Below, piece after piece: positions 47,263 to 57,292 of a DNA stretch of 64,000 nucleotides; the stretch's first letter is position 1, and each line of letters starts with the position of its first letter. This DNA is from Pasteurellaceae bacterium RH1A. GTDB taxonomy: Bacteria; Pseudomonadota; Gammaproteobacteria; Enterobacterales; Pasteurellaceae. Where the stretch lies: assembly GCA_012221805.1 (NCBI GenBank), contig CP015195.1, positions 1,597,771 to 1,661,770 of the forward strand, in the 5' to 3' direction. The position numbers were made by a program, and so were the translations under genes. The notes below the pieces were generated by a model. It saw only the letters and a program-made list of their open reading frames with translations. It searched no databases and was not told where the DNA came from.

Positions 47263-49239
47263 ATGCAGTATCAATCAGGACGCCCTTTTCCATTAGGCAG
47301 CAAACTTACCACCTACAACAAAAAACAAGGGGTGAATTTTGCCATCTTTTCTGCAAATGCCACGGCAGTGGAGCTTTGCCTCTTTCTTGAGGGCAAGGAA
47401 ATCCGCCTGCCTATGGTCTTGACCGATGATATTTGGCATTTATTTGTAGAAGGCCTAAAGGCTGAAACCCTGTATGGCTTTCGGGTTTATGGGCTGGTGG
47501 ATGAGGCAGTCGGCAAGCTCTTTAATCCACAAAAACTCCTGCTAGACCCTTATGCCCGTAAGATTGTAGGCTCTGTCGATTTAAGCTCTGATGAGGCCTG
47601 TGCTTGGTTTAGCTGGGACGATCAGCGGGATAATGCTGATCGGGCACCAAAATCGGTGGTGATCGATAACGAATTTGACTGGCAGGGCGATACCAATCCT
47701 TTTACGCCTTGGGCGGATACGGTCATTTACGAGGCCCACGTCAAGGGCTTTAGCCAGCTCAACCCTGCCCTGCCTGAAGCTATCCGTGGCACCTTTGCCG
47801 GCCTGGCCCACCCTGCTTCTATTGGGCATTTTAAACGGCTGGGCATTACGGCAGTAGAACTGCTTCCTGTGACCTTTCATATTGATGAAACCCACCTGCA
47901 ACGGGCAGGCCTGTGTAACTACTGGGGCTATAATGTGCTGGGGCATTTTGCAGTTGATCCCAAATTGGCCAGCGATAAAACTGAGCCACTCAATGAATTT
48001 AAACAGATGGTTAAAACCCTACACAGCCATAACATCGAAGTGATTATGGACGTGGTCTTTAACCACACGGCTGAAGCCGGCAAGGACGGGCCAAGCCTCT
48101 GCCAGCGGGGAATTGACAATCCTGCCTATTATTGGCTGGATGAAAAAAGTGGCTATGTAAACTGGTCGGGCTGTGGCAACACTCTCAACATCTTTAACCC
48201 TGCCACCCTGCGTTGGGTGATTGACTGCCTCTGCTACTGGGTGGAAAAATGCCATATTGACGGCTTCCGTTTTGACCTAGCAGCCGTCTTGGGCAGAACC
48301 CCAAGTTTTTCGGAAAAGGCCTCCTTTTTTACCGCCATTCAAAGCAATTCCAAGCTGGCCCACATTAAATTGATTGCCGAGCCCTGGGATATTGGCTGGG
48401 GCGGCTATCAACTAGGCTCCTTCCCTAAGCCTTTTGCCGAATGGAACGACCGCTATCGGGACGATATGCGTCGCTTCTTCTTGCAAGAATCGGGCGATTT
48501 GGCCAGCTTTGCCCGCCGTTTTGCCGGCAGTGATGATATTTTCGGCAGCCACCGCCTGCCGGCCAATAACATCAACTTTTTAACGGCCCACGATGGCTTT
48601 ACCCTGCAAGATCTGGTCAGCTACAAGCAAAAACATAACTGGGCCAATGGCGAAAATAACCGAGACGGTCACGGCAATAACATCAGCAATAATTTTGGCA
48701 TTGAAGGCCCAAGCGACTCACAAGCGGTGCAAGATTTACGAAAATCTGCAAAACAGGCCCTGCTGGCCACCCTCCTCCTTTCAGGTGGCACCCCCATGCT
48801 CTTGGCCGGTGATGAATTGGGCCACAGCCAGCAGGGCAACAATAATGCCTACTGCCAAGACAATGAAATAACCTGGCTAGACTGGCAAAAGGCCGACCAA
48901 GATCTGATCGATTATGTGGCAGGGCTTATCCAGCTTCGCAAACAAATTAAACTGCTTCACAACAACCAGTGGTGGAGCGAAAAAGAGGTGCAGTGGTTTA
49001 GCCCACAAGGCCAGCCGATGGTTCAGGAAAACTGGCACGACCACAGCACAAAAGCACTACAAATTTTGATGGAGGATCTATACTTAGTCCTTATCAACGG
49101 CAAACAAGGCCAACAAGACTTCTTATTACCTCAAGGCAAATGGCAGCTGCTTTTAGGCCAAGAACACACGCTGATGACAGATACGCCTGCTGTTACGCTC
49201 ACCCAAATGGGCGTATGCGTTCTTCAAAAGATTTCATAA
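47263..49239 (+). CDS. glgX: Glycogen debranching protein GlgX
   Basis: 658 residues from the ATG at 47263 (AAGGA upstream). GH13 with an N-terminal CBM48: GRPFPLGSKLTTYNKKQGVNFAIFSANA, then YEAHVKGFSQLNP, DVVFNHTAEAG, the nucleophile in GFRFDLAAVLGR, and AHDGFTLQDLVSYKQKHNWANGE. It removes alpha-1,6 branches of limit dextrins. Between glgB and glgC in the operon. Confidence 0.95.
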   Translation: MQYQSGRPFPLGSKLTTYNKKQGVNFAIFSANATAVELCLFLEGKEIRLPMVLTDDIWHLFVEGLKAETLYGFRVYGLVDEAVGKLFNPQKLLLDPYARKIVGSVDLSSDEACAWFSWDDQRDNADRAPKSVVIDNEFDWQGDTNPFTPWADTVIYEAHVKGFSQLNPALPEAIRGTFAGLAHPASIGHFKRLGITAVELLPVTFHIDETHLQRAGLCNYWGYNVLGHFAVDPKLASDKTEPLNEFKQMVKTLHSHNIEVIMDVVFNHTAEAGKDGPSLCQRGIDNPAYYWLDEKSGYVNWSGCGNTLNIFNPATLRWVIDCLCYWVEKCHIDGFRFDLAAVLGRTPSFSEKASFFTAIQSNSKLAHIKLIAEPWDIGWGGYQLGSFPKPFAEWNDRYRDDMRRFFLQESGDLASFARRFAGSDDIFGSHRLPANNINFLTAHDGFTLQDLVSYKQKHNWANGENNRDGHGNNISNNFGIEGPSDSQAVQDLRKSAKQALLATLLLSGGTPMLLAGDELGHSQQGNNNAYCQDNEITWLDWQKADQDLIDYVAGLIQLRKQIKLLHNNQWWSEKEVQWFSPQGQPMVQENWHDHSTKALQILMEDLYLVLINGKQGQQDFLLPQGKWQLLLGQEHTLMTDTPAVTLTQMGVCVLQKIS

Positions 49240-49263
49240 ACTTTTAACTTTGGAGAATCCCCT

Positions 49264-50541
49264 ATGCTTACACAGGAAATTTCAAACCTAACCTCTATCC
49301 GTGACATTACCAACGAAACCCTTGTCCTCATTCTTGCAGGCGGCCGTGGTTCTCGCCTTTATGAGCTAACTGACAAACGAGCCAAGCCTGCGGTTTACTT
49401 CGGTGGTAGCCGCCGGATTATCGACTTTGCCTTGTCCAACTGTATCAACTCCAACCTGCTCAAGGTGGGCGTGATTACCCAGTATGCAGCCCACTCGCTC
49501 CTGCGTCACTTGCAACGGGGTTGGTCTTTCCTGCCTTATGAGCGCAACCAATATATTGATATGTTGCCAGCCCGCCAACAAATTGATGATACGACTTGGT
49601 ACCGTGGCACAGCCGATGCGGTTTATCAAAACATGGAAATCATGAAAAACCACTATCGCCCGAAATATGTGGTCATTTTGGCTGGCGACCATATCTACAA
49701 GATGGACTACACCCAAATGCTCAAGGATCACGTGGACAGCGGGGCAAAATGTACAGTAGGCTGTATTGAAGTGCCTCGCCACGAAGCCACTGAATTTGGG
49801 GTAATGGCCGTGAATGATAAATTACAGGTCAAGGCCTTTGTGGAAAAACCGTCTGACCCACCAGCCATGCCAGACCGTCCGAATTCTTCCCTAGCCTCCA
49901 TGGGGATCTACGTTTTCAACGCAGACTATCTCTATCAAATGCTAGAAACCGAGGTTTCTAACCCAGACACCTCCCACGACTTCGGCAAGGACATCATTCC
50001 AAAAGCCGTGGAACAAGGCGTACTCTATGCCCACCCATTTGAGCGCTCTTGCAAGGGCCGCAATGCTACAGGCTCCATCTACTGGCGTGATGTGGGCACC
50101 ATTGACAGCTACTGGTCTGCCCATATGGACTTGGTCAGCGAGAAACCAGAACTGGATCTCTACGATGAATCTTGGCCAATCCACGGTCGCCCACAACAAA
50201 CGGCACCGGCCCGCTTCTTCTACAATAAATCCCGTGACAGAACCCTGGAAAACTCACTGATTTCAGGCGGCTGCGTAATTACCGATGCCGAAATCAGCAA
50301 CTCAGTTCTCTTTAACCGTGTGCATGTTGAGGGCGAGTCAGTGATTGAGCATAGTGTCGTTCTGCCACAGGTTCACGTGGGCAAAAACTGCATCATTAGA
50401 CGAGCTGTGATCGACCGCCATTGTGTTATTCCAGACGGTTTACAAATTGGGGTAAACCCAGAAGAAGATGCCAAACGCTTCCGCATCAGCAAGGGCGGGA
50501 TTGTTTTGGTTTCTCGGAAGATGTTGGAGAAGTTGAAGTAA
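49264..50541 (+). CDS. glgC: Glucose-1-phosphate adenylyltransferase
   Basis: 425 residues. Makes ADP-glucose for glycogen synthesis. The N-terminal nucleotide-binding motif LILAGGRGSRLYELTDKRAKPAVYFGG, the FVEKPSDPP segment that binds glucose-1-phosphate, and a left-handed beta-helix C-terminus with repeated hexapeptides (SVVLPQVHVGKNCIIRRAVI) are present. It is 24 nt behind glgX. Confidence 0.97.
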   Translation: MLTQEISNLTSIRDITNETLVLILAGGRGSRLYELTDKRAKPAVYFGGSRRIIDFALSNCINSNLLKVGVITQYAAHSLLRHLQRGWSFLPYERNQYIDMLPARQQIDDTTWYRGTADAVYQNMEIMKNHYRPKYVVILAGDHIYKMDYTQMLKDHVDSGAKCTVGCIEVPRHEATEFGVMAVNDKLQVKAFVEKPSDPPAMPDRPNSSLASMGIYVFNADYLYQMLETEVSNPDTSHDFGKDIIPKAVEQGVLYAHPFERSCKGRNATGSIYWRDVGTIDSYWSAHMDLVSEKPELDLYDESWPIHGRPQQTAPARFFYNKSRDRTLENSLISGGCVITDAEISNSVLFNRVHVEGESVIEHSVVLPQVHVGKNCIIRRAVIDRHCVIPDGLQIGVNPEEDAKRFRISKGGIVLVSRKMLEKLK

Positions 50542-50564
50542 GGTAGAATATACCCCTCTAACAA

Positions 50565-50706
50565 TTCCCCCCTTTGAAAAAGGGGGGCTAGGGGGATTTA
50601 GCTACCTACAAGCGGGGCAAAATTTACTCATTTTTGCAAATTTAAGATTGTTCTCTGTTTTCACTTCCGTAAAAATCTCCCCTAACCCCTCTTTTTCAAA
50701 GAGGGG
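50565..50706. repeat. Palindromic repeat, family G (copy G2)
   Basis: Arms CCCCCCTTTGAAAAAGGGGGG plus CTAGGGGGATTTA and the complement AATCTCCCCTAACCCCTC..., with an uptake site ACAAGCGGGGCAAAATT in the loop. It lies between glgC and glgA. Confidence 0.75.
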
Positions 50707-50765
50707 AACTGATCGAGCGGAAAATCAATTCTTCACTTTTATTACCTTATACAGGAAAACACCAA

Positions 50766-52199
50766 ATGAAAATCCTCCATATTTGCTCGGAAATGTATCC
50801 GCTGATTAAGACAGGCGGCCTGGCTGATGTTATGGGTGCCCTACCCTATGCCCAGCAGGCGGCAGGTGATGATGTTCGTGTCCTTATTCCCTACTACCCA
50901 CAAGTGGCCGAAAAGATTGGCGAAACCGTGGAGGTCACCACAGTCGGCACCTTTGCAGGCGTGGTTACCCTGCGTTTTTCCTACTTCAACGGCTTGGGCG
51001 TTTACTTAATTGACGCACCTCATCTTTTCGCCCGCCACGGCAACCCTTATCACGATGCCAACTACCAAGACTACCAGGACAACTACAAACGCTTTGCCCT
51101 CCTAAGCCTGATCGGCGCCCAAATTGCCTCAGGCCTAGACTGGTGGTGGGGCCGTGCAGACGTGCTCCACGCCCACGACTGGCAGGCAGGTCTAGCCTGT
51201 GCCTACCTCAAACACTGGCAAAGCCCAGTGAAAAGCGTCTTTACCATTCACAACATCGCCTATGCTGGCCGCTTCCAAGCCCATCATTTAGCCGAACTTG
51301 GCCTGCCTTGGCACCATTTCTCCACCAATGGCCTGGAATTTTACGGCGAGATGTCCTACCTCAAGGCCGGGCTTTATTTTGCCGATCGGATCACTACCGT
51401 CAGCCCAACCTATGCCCGTGAGATCTGCGAACCAATTGCCGGCGGCGGTATGCACGGCCTGTTGCTAACTCGTCAATATGAAGGACGGTTACGGGGCATT
51501 CTAAATGGGGTGGATGAAATGGTATGGAACCCGGCCTCAGATAGCAGTATCGTAGCCAACTTCACAGCCCAAGACCTGCAAGGCAAGGCCATCAACAAGG
51601 CCAAACTGCAAGAATATTTCGGCCTGCCGCAAGATCCAAGCAAGATGCTTATGGTGATGGTCACCCGCTTGACCGAACAAAAAGGGGCGGACTTCCTGCT
51701 CTACTATATCGACCGTGTTATGGCACTGGATGTGCAATTAGTGGTGCTAGGCTCTGGCTCGCCTGACTTGGAACACTTCTTGCGGGAAGCTCAGGCCCGT
51801 TACCCAGAGCAGATCGGGGTCAAAATAGGCTATGACGAAGCCCTGTCCCACCAGATTATTGCAGGGGGTGATGTGATCTTAGTCCCAAGCCGCTTTGAAC
51901 CGTGTGGTTTAACGCAATTATATGGTTTGAAATACGGCACACTACCACTGGTTCGCCGCACAGGTGGCCTAGCCGATACGGTAGTCGATAGCTCCAAGGA
52001 AAACATCGAAAACCACACCGCCACCGGCTTTGTCTTTAACGATCCGAATGCCGAAGGCTTCCTTGAGGCCGTCACCCGAGCCAGCCAGCTCTGGGCCAAA
52101 CCAAACCTTTGGGCAAGCGTTCGCCAAAATGCTCTGGCTCAAGATTTTGGCTGGGGCAAGGTGGCAGGGCAATATCAGGCCCTCTACTACGAGATTTAA
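50766..52199 (+). CDS. glgA: Glycogen synthase
   Basis: 477 residues. GT5 glycosyltransferase: the ADP-glucose motif KTGGLADVMGALP at the N-terminus, HAHDWQAGLA, and the C-terminal ILVPSRFEPCGLTQLYGLKYGTLPLVRRTGGLADTV. It adds glucose from ADP-glucose to glycogen. Last gene of the cluster here: glgP, which usually follows in this family, is absent and a terminator comes next. Confidence 0.97.
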   Translation: MKILHICSEMYPLIKTGGLADVMGALPYAQQAAGDDVRVLIPYYPQVAEKIGETVEVTTVGTFAGVVTLRFSYFNGLGVYLIDAPHLFARHGNPYHDANYQDYQDNYKRFALLSLIGAQIASGLDWWWGRADVLHAHDWQAGLACAYLKHWQSPVKSVFTIHNIAYAGRFQAHHLAELGLPWHHFSTNGLEFYGEMSYLKAGLYFADRITTVSPTYAREICEPIAGGGMHGLLLTRQYEGRLRGILNGVDEMVWNPASDSSIVANFTAQDLQGKAINKAKLQEYFGLPQDPSKMLMVMVTRLTEQKGADFLLYYIDRVMALDVQLVVLGSGSPDLEHFLREAQARYPEQIGVKIGYDEALSHQIIAGGDVILVPSRFEPCGLTQLYGLKYGTLPLVRRTGGLADTVVDSSKENIENHTATGFVFNDPNAEGFLEAVTRASQLWAKPNLWASVRQNALAQDFGWGKVAGQYQALYYEI

Positions 52200-52216
52200 G
52201 AGGCTCTACCAAAATA

Positions 52217-52263
52217 AGCGGGGCAGGAAAGCAAAAAACTTGCAAACCTGCCCCGCTATTTTT
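52217..52263. terminator. Bidirectional terminator after glgA
   Basis: AGCGGGGCAGG (52217-52227) pairs with CCTGCCCCGCT (52247-52257), followed by ATTTTT; A-rich upstream. The arms are extended uptake sites (AAGCGGGGCA with TTGCAAA in the loop). It ends glgA and the opposing ABC operon. Confidence 0.8.
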
Positions 52264-52269
52264 CTGCCC

Positions 52270-53673
52270 TTAAGCCGAGATAAAATCTTCTAAGTTCACT
52301 ACCTTATCACAACTCTTTTCAATCAAATGCTGATCGTGGCTGACAATCATCAGGGCACAGTTTCGGGCTCGGCACTGATTGACCAAGAGGCTAATGACCT
52401 CTTGCTGAGTGATAGGGTCCAGCCTTGATGTAACTTCATCGGCAAAGAGCAAGACTGGCTCCAGCAAGAGGGCGCGTAGAATAGCCACCCTTTGTAGCTC
52501 GCCACCTGACACTGTATCTGCTGTGCGATTAAGCAGCTCTGGATTGAGGCCTAATTGTTCCAGCAAGGCAGGGATGAGGCTGCGATCTAACTTGTGGTAG
52601 TTGATCACATCATCCAGCAGGGTTTGTAAACTCACATTGGGGGCAAAGGCCTCGGGCGGATCTTGGTAGAGCTTAAGCACCTGGTGCTTCTTGTGGCAGG
52701 TAGAATGCCAGACCACCTGGCCTGATGTTGGTTTGAGCAAGCTACAAAGCACATCGGCAAGCGTGCTTTTGCCAATCCCACTTGGGCCGACAATACCTAG
52801 AATTTGGCCCTTATTGAGATCGAAGGAGAGATTCTTGAAGAGAGTGCGTTTGCCACGAGCAACAGTAAGATTTTTAACAGAAAGTAGCCGCTTATCGCTC
52901 CCTTCAAGTGAGGCGGAAAGGCTTTCCCAATATTTCGGATCCGCTCCAATCAAGGCCTGAGTATAGGGATCTTGCGGCTGATTCAAAATCTCCTCCGCTC
53001 TGCCCTGCTCCAGTAGTTTCCCTTTCTTCATCACCATAATTTCCCCACCCAAGGCCTCTGCCACCTCAATATCGTGGGTAATGGTCAGCAAACCACCACC
53101 CTGCTGGTAGGCTGCCTTGAGCAGGTCAATCACACTCTGCTTGCTAAGGGGATCTAGCCCCTTGGTCGGTTCATCGGCCAGCAGAATTTTGCCGCCCGAA
53201 GCCGTGGCAATAGCAAAGGAGGCACGCTGTGCCATACCGCCCGAAAGCTGGTGGGGGTAGCGGTTTTGGGCCTCTTTTAGGTCTAGGGATTGCAGATAAT
53301 CAGCCGCCTGATTGTGGGCGGTTTGGCTGTCTAACCCTGCGACAAAGTGGTAGCTTTCCCAAACCTGTTTATTGATGGCCATAATGGGGTCAAGCGAGCG
53401 GCGGGGCTCCTGTGGCAGCATGACCAAGGTCTTGCCCCACAAGCGGTCAAATTTGTCCGACATTTTGCAAGATTCCATCTCAATTTCACCGCTTGCAGTC
53501 AAGCCTTCGGGGAGAGCGCCCATAATGGCCTGAATCAGCAGGCTCTTGCCTGAGCCAGTTTCGCCTAAAATGGTAATATTTTGCCCGGCCTCTAGGCTCA
53601 GGCTAATGGGCTCAACTAAGGTCAAGCCTTCGGTCGTTTGTACGCTGACTTGGTTAATGTTTAACAAGGCCAT
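52270..53673 (-). CDS. ABC transporter ATPase, two fused nucleotide-binding domains
   Basis: 467 residues from the ATG at 53673, which shares one base with the permease stop (TAATG). Domain 1: Walker A GETGSGKS, signature LSGGMAQR, Walker B LLADEP. Domain 2 (from about residue 270): GPSGIGKS, VSGGELQRVA, LLFADEV. It is equivalent to DppD and DppF (or NikD and NikE) joined in one chain. It energises the importer encoded by the three genes upstream. Walker B of domain 2 has DEV in place of DEP. Confidence 0.88.
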   Translation of the reverse strand: MALLNINQVSVQTTEGLTLVEPISLSLEAGQNITILGETGSGKSLLIQAIMGALPEGLTASGEIEMESCKMSDKFDRLWGKTLVMLPQEPRRSLDPIMAINKQVWESYHFVAGLDSQTAHNQAADYLQSLDLKEAQNRYPHQLSGGMAQRASFAIATASGGKILLADEPTKGLDPLSKQSVIDLLKAAYQQGGGLLTITHDIEVAEALGGEIMVMKKGKLLEQGRAEEILNQPQDPYTQALIGADPKYWESLSASLEGSDKRLLSVKNLTVARGKRTLFKNLSFDLNKGQILGIVGPSGIGKSTLADVLCSLLKPTSGQVVWHSTCHKKHQVLKLYQDPPEAFAPNVSLQTLLDDVINYHKLDRSLIPALLEQLGLNPELLNRTADTVSGGELQRVAILRALLLEPVLLFADEVTSRLDPITQQEVISLLVNQCRARNCALMIVSHDQHLIEKSCDKVVNLEDFISA

Positions 53674-54455
53674 TATTTGACCCTCCCTGATAGCAGTTGC
53701 AGACTTAAGACCAGTAAAAAGACCGCCAGCACCGGCTGGGCGAAGATCCAAGGGGCTTCGTAATAATAAGGGAAGAGTTCGGTCATCATCAACCCCAGTT
53801 CGGCCGTTGGCGGACGAAGCCCCACGCTGACAAAGCCGAGTGTAGCCAGGGCTAAAATCGCATTGCCCAAGGAGAAGGCTGATAAGGTAGCCACCATAGG
53901 CAAGAGCCGTGGGAAAAGGTGGCGTTTAAAGCAGTACCAGAGCGGCATCCCCATCAAACGAGAGGATTGGATTTCGCTACTAGAAGCCAGTGTGCTACTA
54001 ATGGCTCGCACCACCCGGAAAAATTCCACCCACATAACGAGTGAAATCCCCAAATAAAGCGTCCAAAAAGCCCCTGGAGCAAGGGAGGCAAAGAGCAAAA
54101 TGAGCAACAAGCCCGGCAGAGCCATAATCAGATCGCAGAGGAAGCTCAAGGCTCGGTCCAACCAACCGCCAAAAAACCCAGCCAAAATGCCCAGTAAAAG
54201 CCCAGCCACCAAGGCACAAGCCACACTAAAAAGCGACAAGCCAAAGGAGAGACGAATGGCCGAGGCTAGGCGAGCCAGCATATCCCGGCCTAGATGATCG
54301 GTGCCCAGCCAGCTTTCACTGCTGGGTTCTGCCAAGAGATTAGTCAGATCCTGGAAGCTCATATCCATGGGGTAAAAATAGGGCTGTAGGCAGGCAAGGC
54401 CCAAAAGTAGGGCGAGGATGGCTGCCCCGATTTTTTGTGCAAGGGTTAATCTCAT
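53673..54455 (-). CDS. ABC transporter permease (DppC/NikC type)
   Basis: 260 residues from the ATG at 54455, overlapping the previous permease stop by 4 nt (ATGA). About six helices. The WLGTDHLGRDMLARLASAIRLSFGLSL segment after the first helix is the hallmark of the C-type permease of peptide/nickel importers; the EAA loop is near SSRLMGMPLWYCFKRHLFPRLLP. It forms the membrane pore with the B-type permease. Confidence 0.9.
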   Translation of the reverse strand: MRLTLAQKIGAAILALLLGLACLQPYFYPMDMSFQDLTNLLAEPSSESWLGTDHLGRDMLARLASAIRLSFGLSLFSVACALVAGLLLGILAGFFGGWLDRALSFLCDLIMALPGLLLILLFASLAPGAFWTLYLGISLVMWVEFFRVVRAISSTLASSSEIQSSRLMGMPLWYCFKRHLFPRLLPMVATLSAFSLGNAILALATLGFVSVGLRPPTAELGLMMTELFPYYYEAPWIFAQPVLAVFLLVLSLQLLSGRVK

Positions 54456-55390
54456 TGTTTTTCTCCAATCCGTGGGTCGATCCACTGGCTAAGCAAATCC
54501 GCACACATATTAAGCAGAACGAACAAACCGCCCATCACCAAGGCCGTGCCCTGAATCATGGGCACATCACGGGCGACAATGGCGTGTACGAGGGCATGGC
54601 CACTGCCCGGCCAGGCAAAGAGGCTTTCGACAATTACGACCCCTTCAATCAAATAAACCAACTGCACCGCATGGTAGGCAATGACTGGAATGGCGATATT
54701 GCGAATGCCGTGGCGAACAAAGGTCTGCCAGCCACTCAAGCCCTTGAGACGAGCGAATTGGTAGTAGTCAGACTGCTTGACCTGCACCATGGCCTGTCGT
54801 GTTACCCGCACTGACACCGCACTCAGCCCCAAGGCCAGGGTGAGGGCTGGCAGGACGAAATGCTGCCAAGAACCGTAACCGCCAGCCGGCAACCATTGCA
54901 GATTGACGGCAAAGAGGCTAATCAGGCCGATGGCAATAATAAAGGCCGGTAGGGAGCGAAAAAGCGTGCTGAAAACCAACATTAGGCGGTCAAAAAAGCC
55001 ATTAGGCTTGCGGGCGGAGAGTACACCCAAGGCCGGGCCGATTAAGAGAGCTAAAATCAAGGCAACGATGGCCAGGCTCAGGGTATGGCCGAATTGGTGC
55101 TGGATTTCGCTCCAGACCGAATCGCCTGTGACTAATGACTTGCCTAGGTTAAATTGGGCCAAATCCAAGAGCCAAGAAAAGTAGCTCTGCCACCAGGGTT
55201 GATCCAGGGCTAATTCAGCCCGCACGGCATCGGCTGCGGCAGAGTCCAACATATCATAACCGTAACGGCTGGCCGCAATGCGGTAGGCCATATCGCCCGA
55301 GAGTTGGCGGGTTAGAATAAAGGTTAGGGTTCCCACCGACCAGATCACAAGCAGGAGCTGGCTTAAGCGGCGGAGGAGGATAGAGGGCAT
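54452..55390 (-). CDS. ABC transporter permease (DppB/NikB type)
   Basis: 312 residues, about six helices. The N-terminal MPSILLRRLSQLLLVIWSVGTLTFILTRQLSGD and the later EAA segment ARLKGLSGWQTFVRHGIRNIAIPVI are typical of B-type peptide/nickel permeases. It lies between the substrate-binding protein gene (139 bp upstream, with repeat B3 between) and the C-type permease. Confidence 0.9.
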   Translation of the reverse strand: MPSILLRRLSQLLLVIWSVGTLTFILTRQLSGDMAYRIAASRYGYDMLDSAAADAVRAELALDQPWWQSYFSWLLDLAQFNLGKSLVTGDSVWSEIQHQFGHTLSLAIVALILALLIGPALGVLSARKPNGFFDRLMLVFSTLFRSLPAFIIAIGLISLFAVNLQWLPAGGYGSWQHFVLPALTLALGLSAVSVRVTRQAMVQVKQSDYYQFARLKGLSGWQTFVRHGIRNIAIPVIAYHAVQLVYLIEGVVIVESLFAWPGSGHALVHAIVARDVPMIQGTALVMGGLFVLLNMCADLLSQWIDPRIGEKQ

Positions 55391-55420
55391 GGGGCTTTCC
55401 TTAACTAAATTAAATAATCA

Positions 55421-55518
55421 CCCCATACGAGCCGTATGGGGTTTCTCAAATTAAGCCGTTCCACGGCTTAGAGCCACAGCGTGGCTCAAGTAAGTAGCCT
55501 AGCACGGCTCGTGCTAGG
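55421..55518. repeat. Palindromic repeat, family B (copy B3)
   Basis: The same four palindromes as B1 and B2, in B2 orientation: 55421-55441, about 55451-55469, about 55469-55487 and 55498-55518. It separates the substrate-binding protein gene from the permeases and could reduce transcription downstream, as REP hairpins do in other transport operons. Confidence 0.85.
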
Positions 55519-55528
55519 TGTTTATATT

Positions 55529-57055
55529 TTATTTCTTCAACAACTCCAAAAAGAAGCGTCTTTCAAAGGGATCCAGGGTCACGCCCTTCATATCCTTATG
55601 CGAAGCCACATTCTGCTGGTAGTAAACCACCGGAATAATCGGCAGTTCATCATGAATAATCTGGCTGACGGTCTGTTTGAGGGCCTTGGCCTTTTGTGGA
55701 TCACGCTCGGTTTCCAGGGCCTGGAGGCTGGCCTCAAGGGTGCTATTTTGCCAGTTCATCACACCCCAGTCACTGCCCGCTTTGCCAAATTCCTGCACGA
55801 TAACGCCCAGCGGATCTAAGGTCTTGCCATAGTTGAGGGCATAGAGAGCGATTTCCAATGAGCCGTCTTGGTGGCCGGCCGGGATTTCGCTGAAGTTACC
55901 CACGGCCACATTCACATCAATCCCCAACTTCTTCCATTGGGCCTGTAAGATGGTGGCCACAATCGGCAATTCTGGCCGATCTGGGTAGGTTTTGAGGGTG
56001 AAGCTGACCGGCTTGCCTTCCTTGAGCAGGTTGCCCTTGTCATCATACTGATAGCCCAAAGCGGTCAGATTTTGCTTAATTTTTGCAAGTTCCACCGCTT
56101 CATCCTTATCGGCAATCCGCCAGTCGGCAAAGGCCTTTGGCAGGATCTGTTCAGCGACCCCATCTTCAATTTTCAAGACCTTCTCGGCAATGGCCTTGCG
56201 GTCAATAGCCTGGCTGAGGGCTTGGCGGAAGGCGACATCGCTAAAAATGGGGTTGGCTACGTTCATTTTTAGCTGAATAGTGCGGGCAATGGATCCGCTG
56301 GTGAGATTGATATTCGGGTCACGTTTGAGGCGGGCCACGCTGGCAGTATCCAAGTTAAAGACCAGGGCAGACGGCTCACTTTGTGCCATAAGCATACGGG
56401 TTTCGCTGCGGCTGCTGGCCAAATAATTGGCCTGGGCCACTTGTGGTTTGTCGCCCCAGTAGGCCTCAAAGCGTTCGGCCTCAATTTTTTGCGGTGCCTG
56501 GATTTTGGTAGGCTTAAAGGCACCTGTACCAATCACTTCCACCACTTCGCCCTGGGCATTGTAGGCTTCTTGGGCCAAGATGATGGTTGAATAATGGGTT
56601 AGGAAGGCCGGGAAGGGCACGAAGGGCTTGGTCAGGCTGATTTCAAGCTGCTTATCGTTAAGGGCCTTGATGTCCTTCACAAAGGCCTTTTGCAGAATAC
56701 TAGGCTGGGCCAATGCAAGTTTTAGGCTCTTTTCCACCGCTTGTGCAGTCAAGGCTTTGCCATTGTGGAAGACCACATTAGGACGGAGATTGAAGGTCCA
56801 AACGGAAGCATCTTCATTACTGCTCCAGCTTTCGGCCAAGCCACCGATAAGCTCACCCTTATCATTGGCTTCAACCAAGGTTTCAACCAGGTTCATGCGT
56901 TGAAAAATCACGCCAGATTGATTGGGGCTAAGGCTATTTAGTTCCCAAGGGGCAATCACCGTGGCAAGGGGAATTGAAGTAGGCTCTTGGGCTTGGGCCA
57001 GGCCACCAAAGAGAAACTGGCTGGCAACCAGGGCTGAAAGCAGGATTTTTTTCAT
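55529..57055 (-). CDS. ABC transporter substrate-binding protein, family 5
   Basis: 508 residues with a Sec signal peptide (MKKILLSALVASQFLFGGLAQA). The mature protein has the SBP_bac_5 layout: VFQRMNLVETLVEANDKGELIGGLAESWSS-like start, VWTFNLRPNVVFHNGKALTA, VIGTGAFKPTKIQ and FRQALSQAIDRKAIAEKVL. Family members bind peptides, nickel chelates, opines or haem. The N-terminal half resembles nickel-type more than oligopeptide-type proteins in my reading, but this is weak. It is the first gene of the four-gene importer. Confidence 0.85.
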   Translation of the reverse strand: MKKILLSALVASQFLFGGLAQAQEPTSIPLATVIAPWELNSLSPNQSGVIFQRMNLVETLVEANDKGELIGGLAESWSSNEDASVWTFNLRPNVVFHNGKALTAQAVEKSLKLALAQPSILQKAFVKDIKALNDKQLEISLTKPFVPFPAFLTHYSTIILAQEAYNAQGEVVEVIGTGAFKPTKIQAPQKIEAERFEAYWGDKPQVAQANYLASSRSETRMLMAQSEPSALVFNLDTASVARLKRDPNINLTSGSIARTIQLKMNVANPIFSDVAFRQALSQAIDRKAIAEKVLKIEDGVAEQILPKAFADWRIADKDEAVELAKIKQNLTALGYQYDDKGNLLKEGKPVSFTLKTYPDRPELPIVATILQAQWKKLGIDVNVAVGNFSEIPAGHQDGSLEIALYALNYGKTLDPLGVIVQEFGKAGSDWGVMNWQNSTLEASLQALETERDPQKAKALKQTVSQIIHDELPIIPVVYYQQNVASHKDMKGVTLDPFERRFFLELLKK

Positions 57056-57292
57056 GTCATTTCCTTAAAAGTTATATGGATTTATAAAGCTGGGCTATTC
57101 TGCCATAATTTCCTTAAAAAAATAGAGGGTTTAGTTTGTTTGTTTAAATTATCAGCAAGAAAGACACTATTTATACATTCTCTCCAAAAATTTGAGAACT
57201 AGATCATATTTTCGCAAAAATGTACAAGAGTCTTTACAGACTTAGGCTTAAAATAGGTAAGTATTTAACATTTACTTAACATAGGAGCTTAT

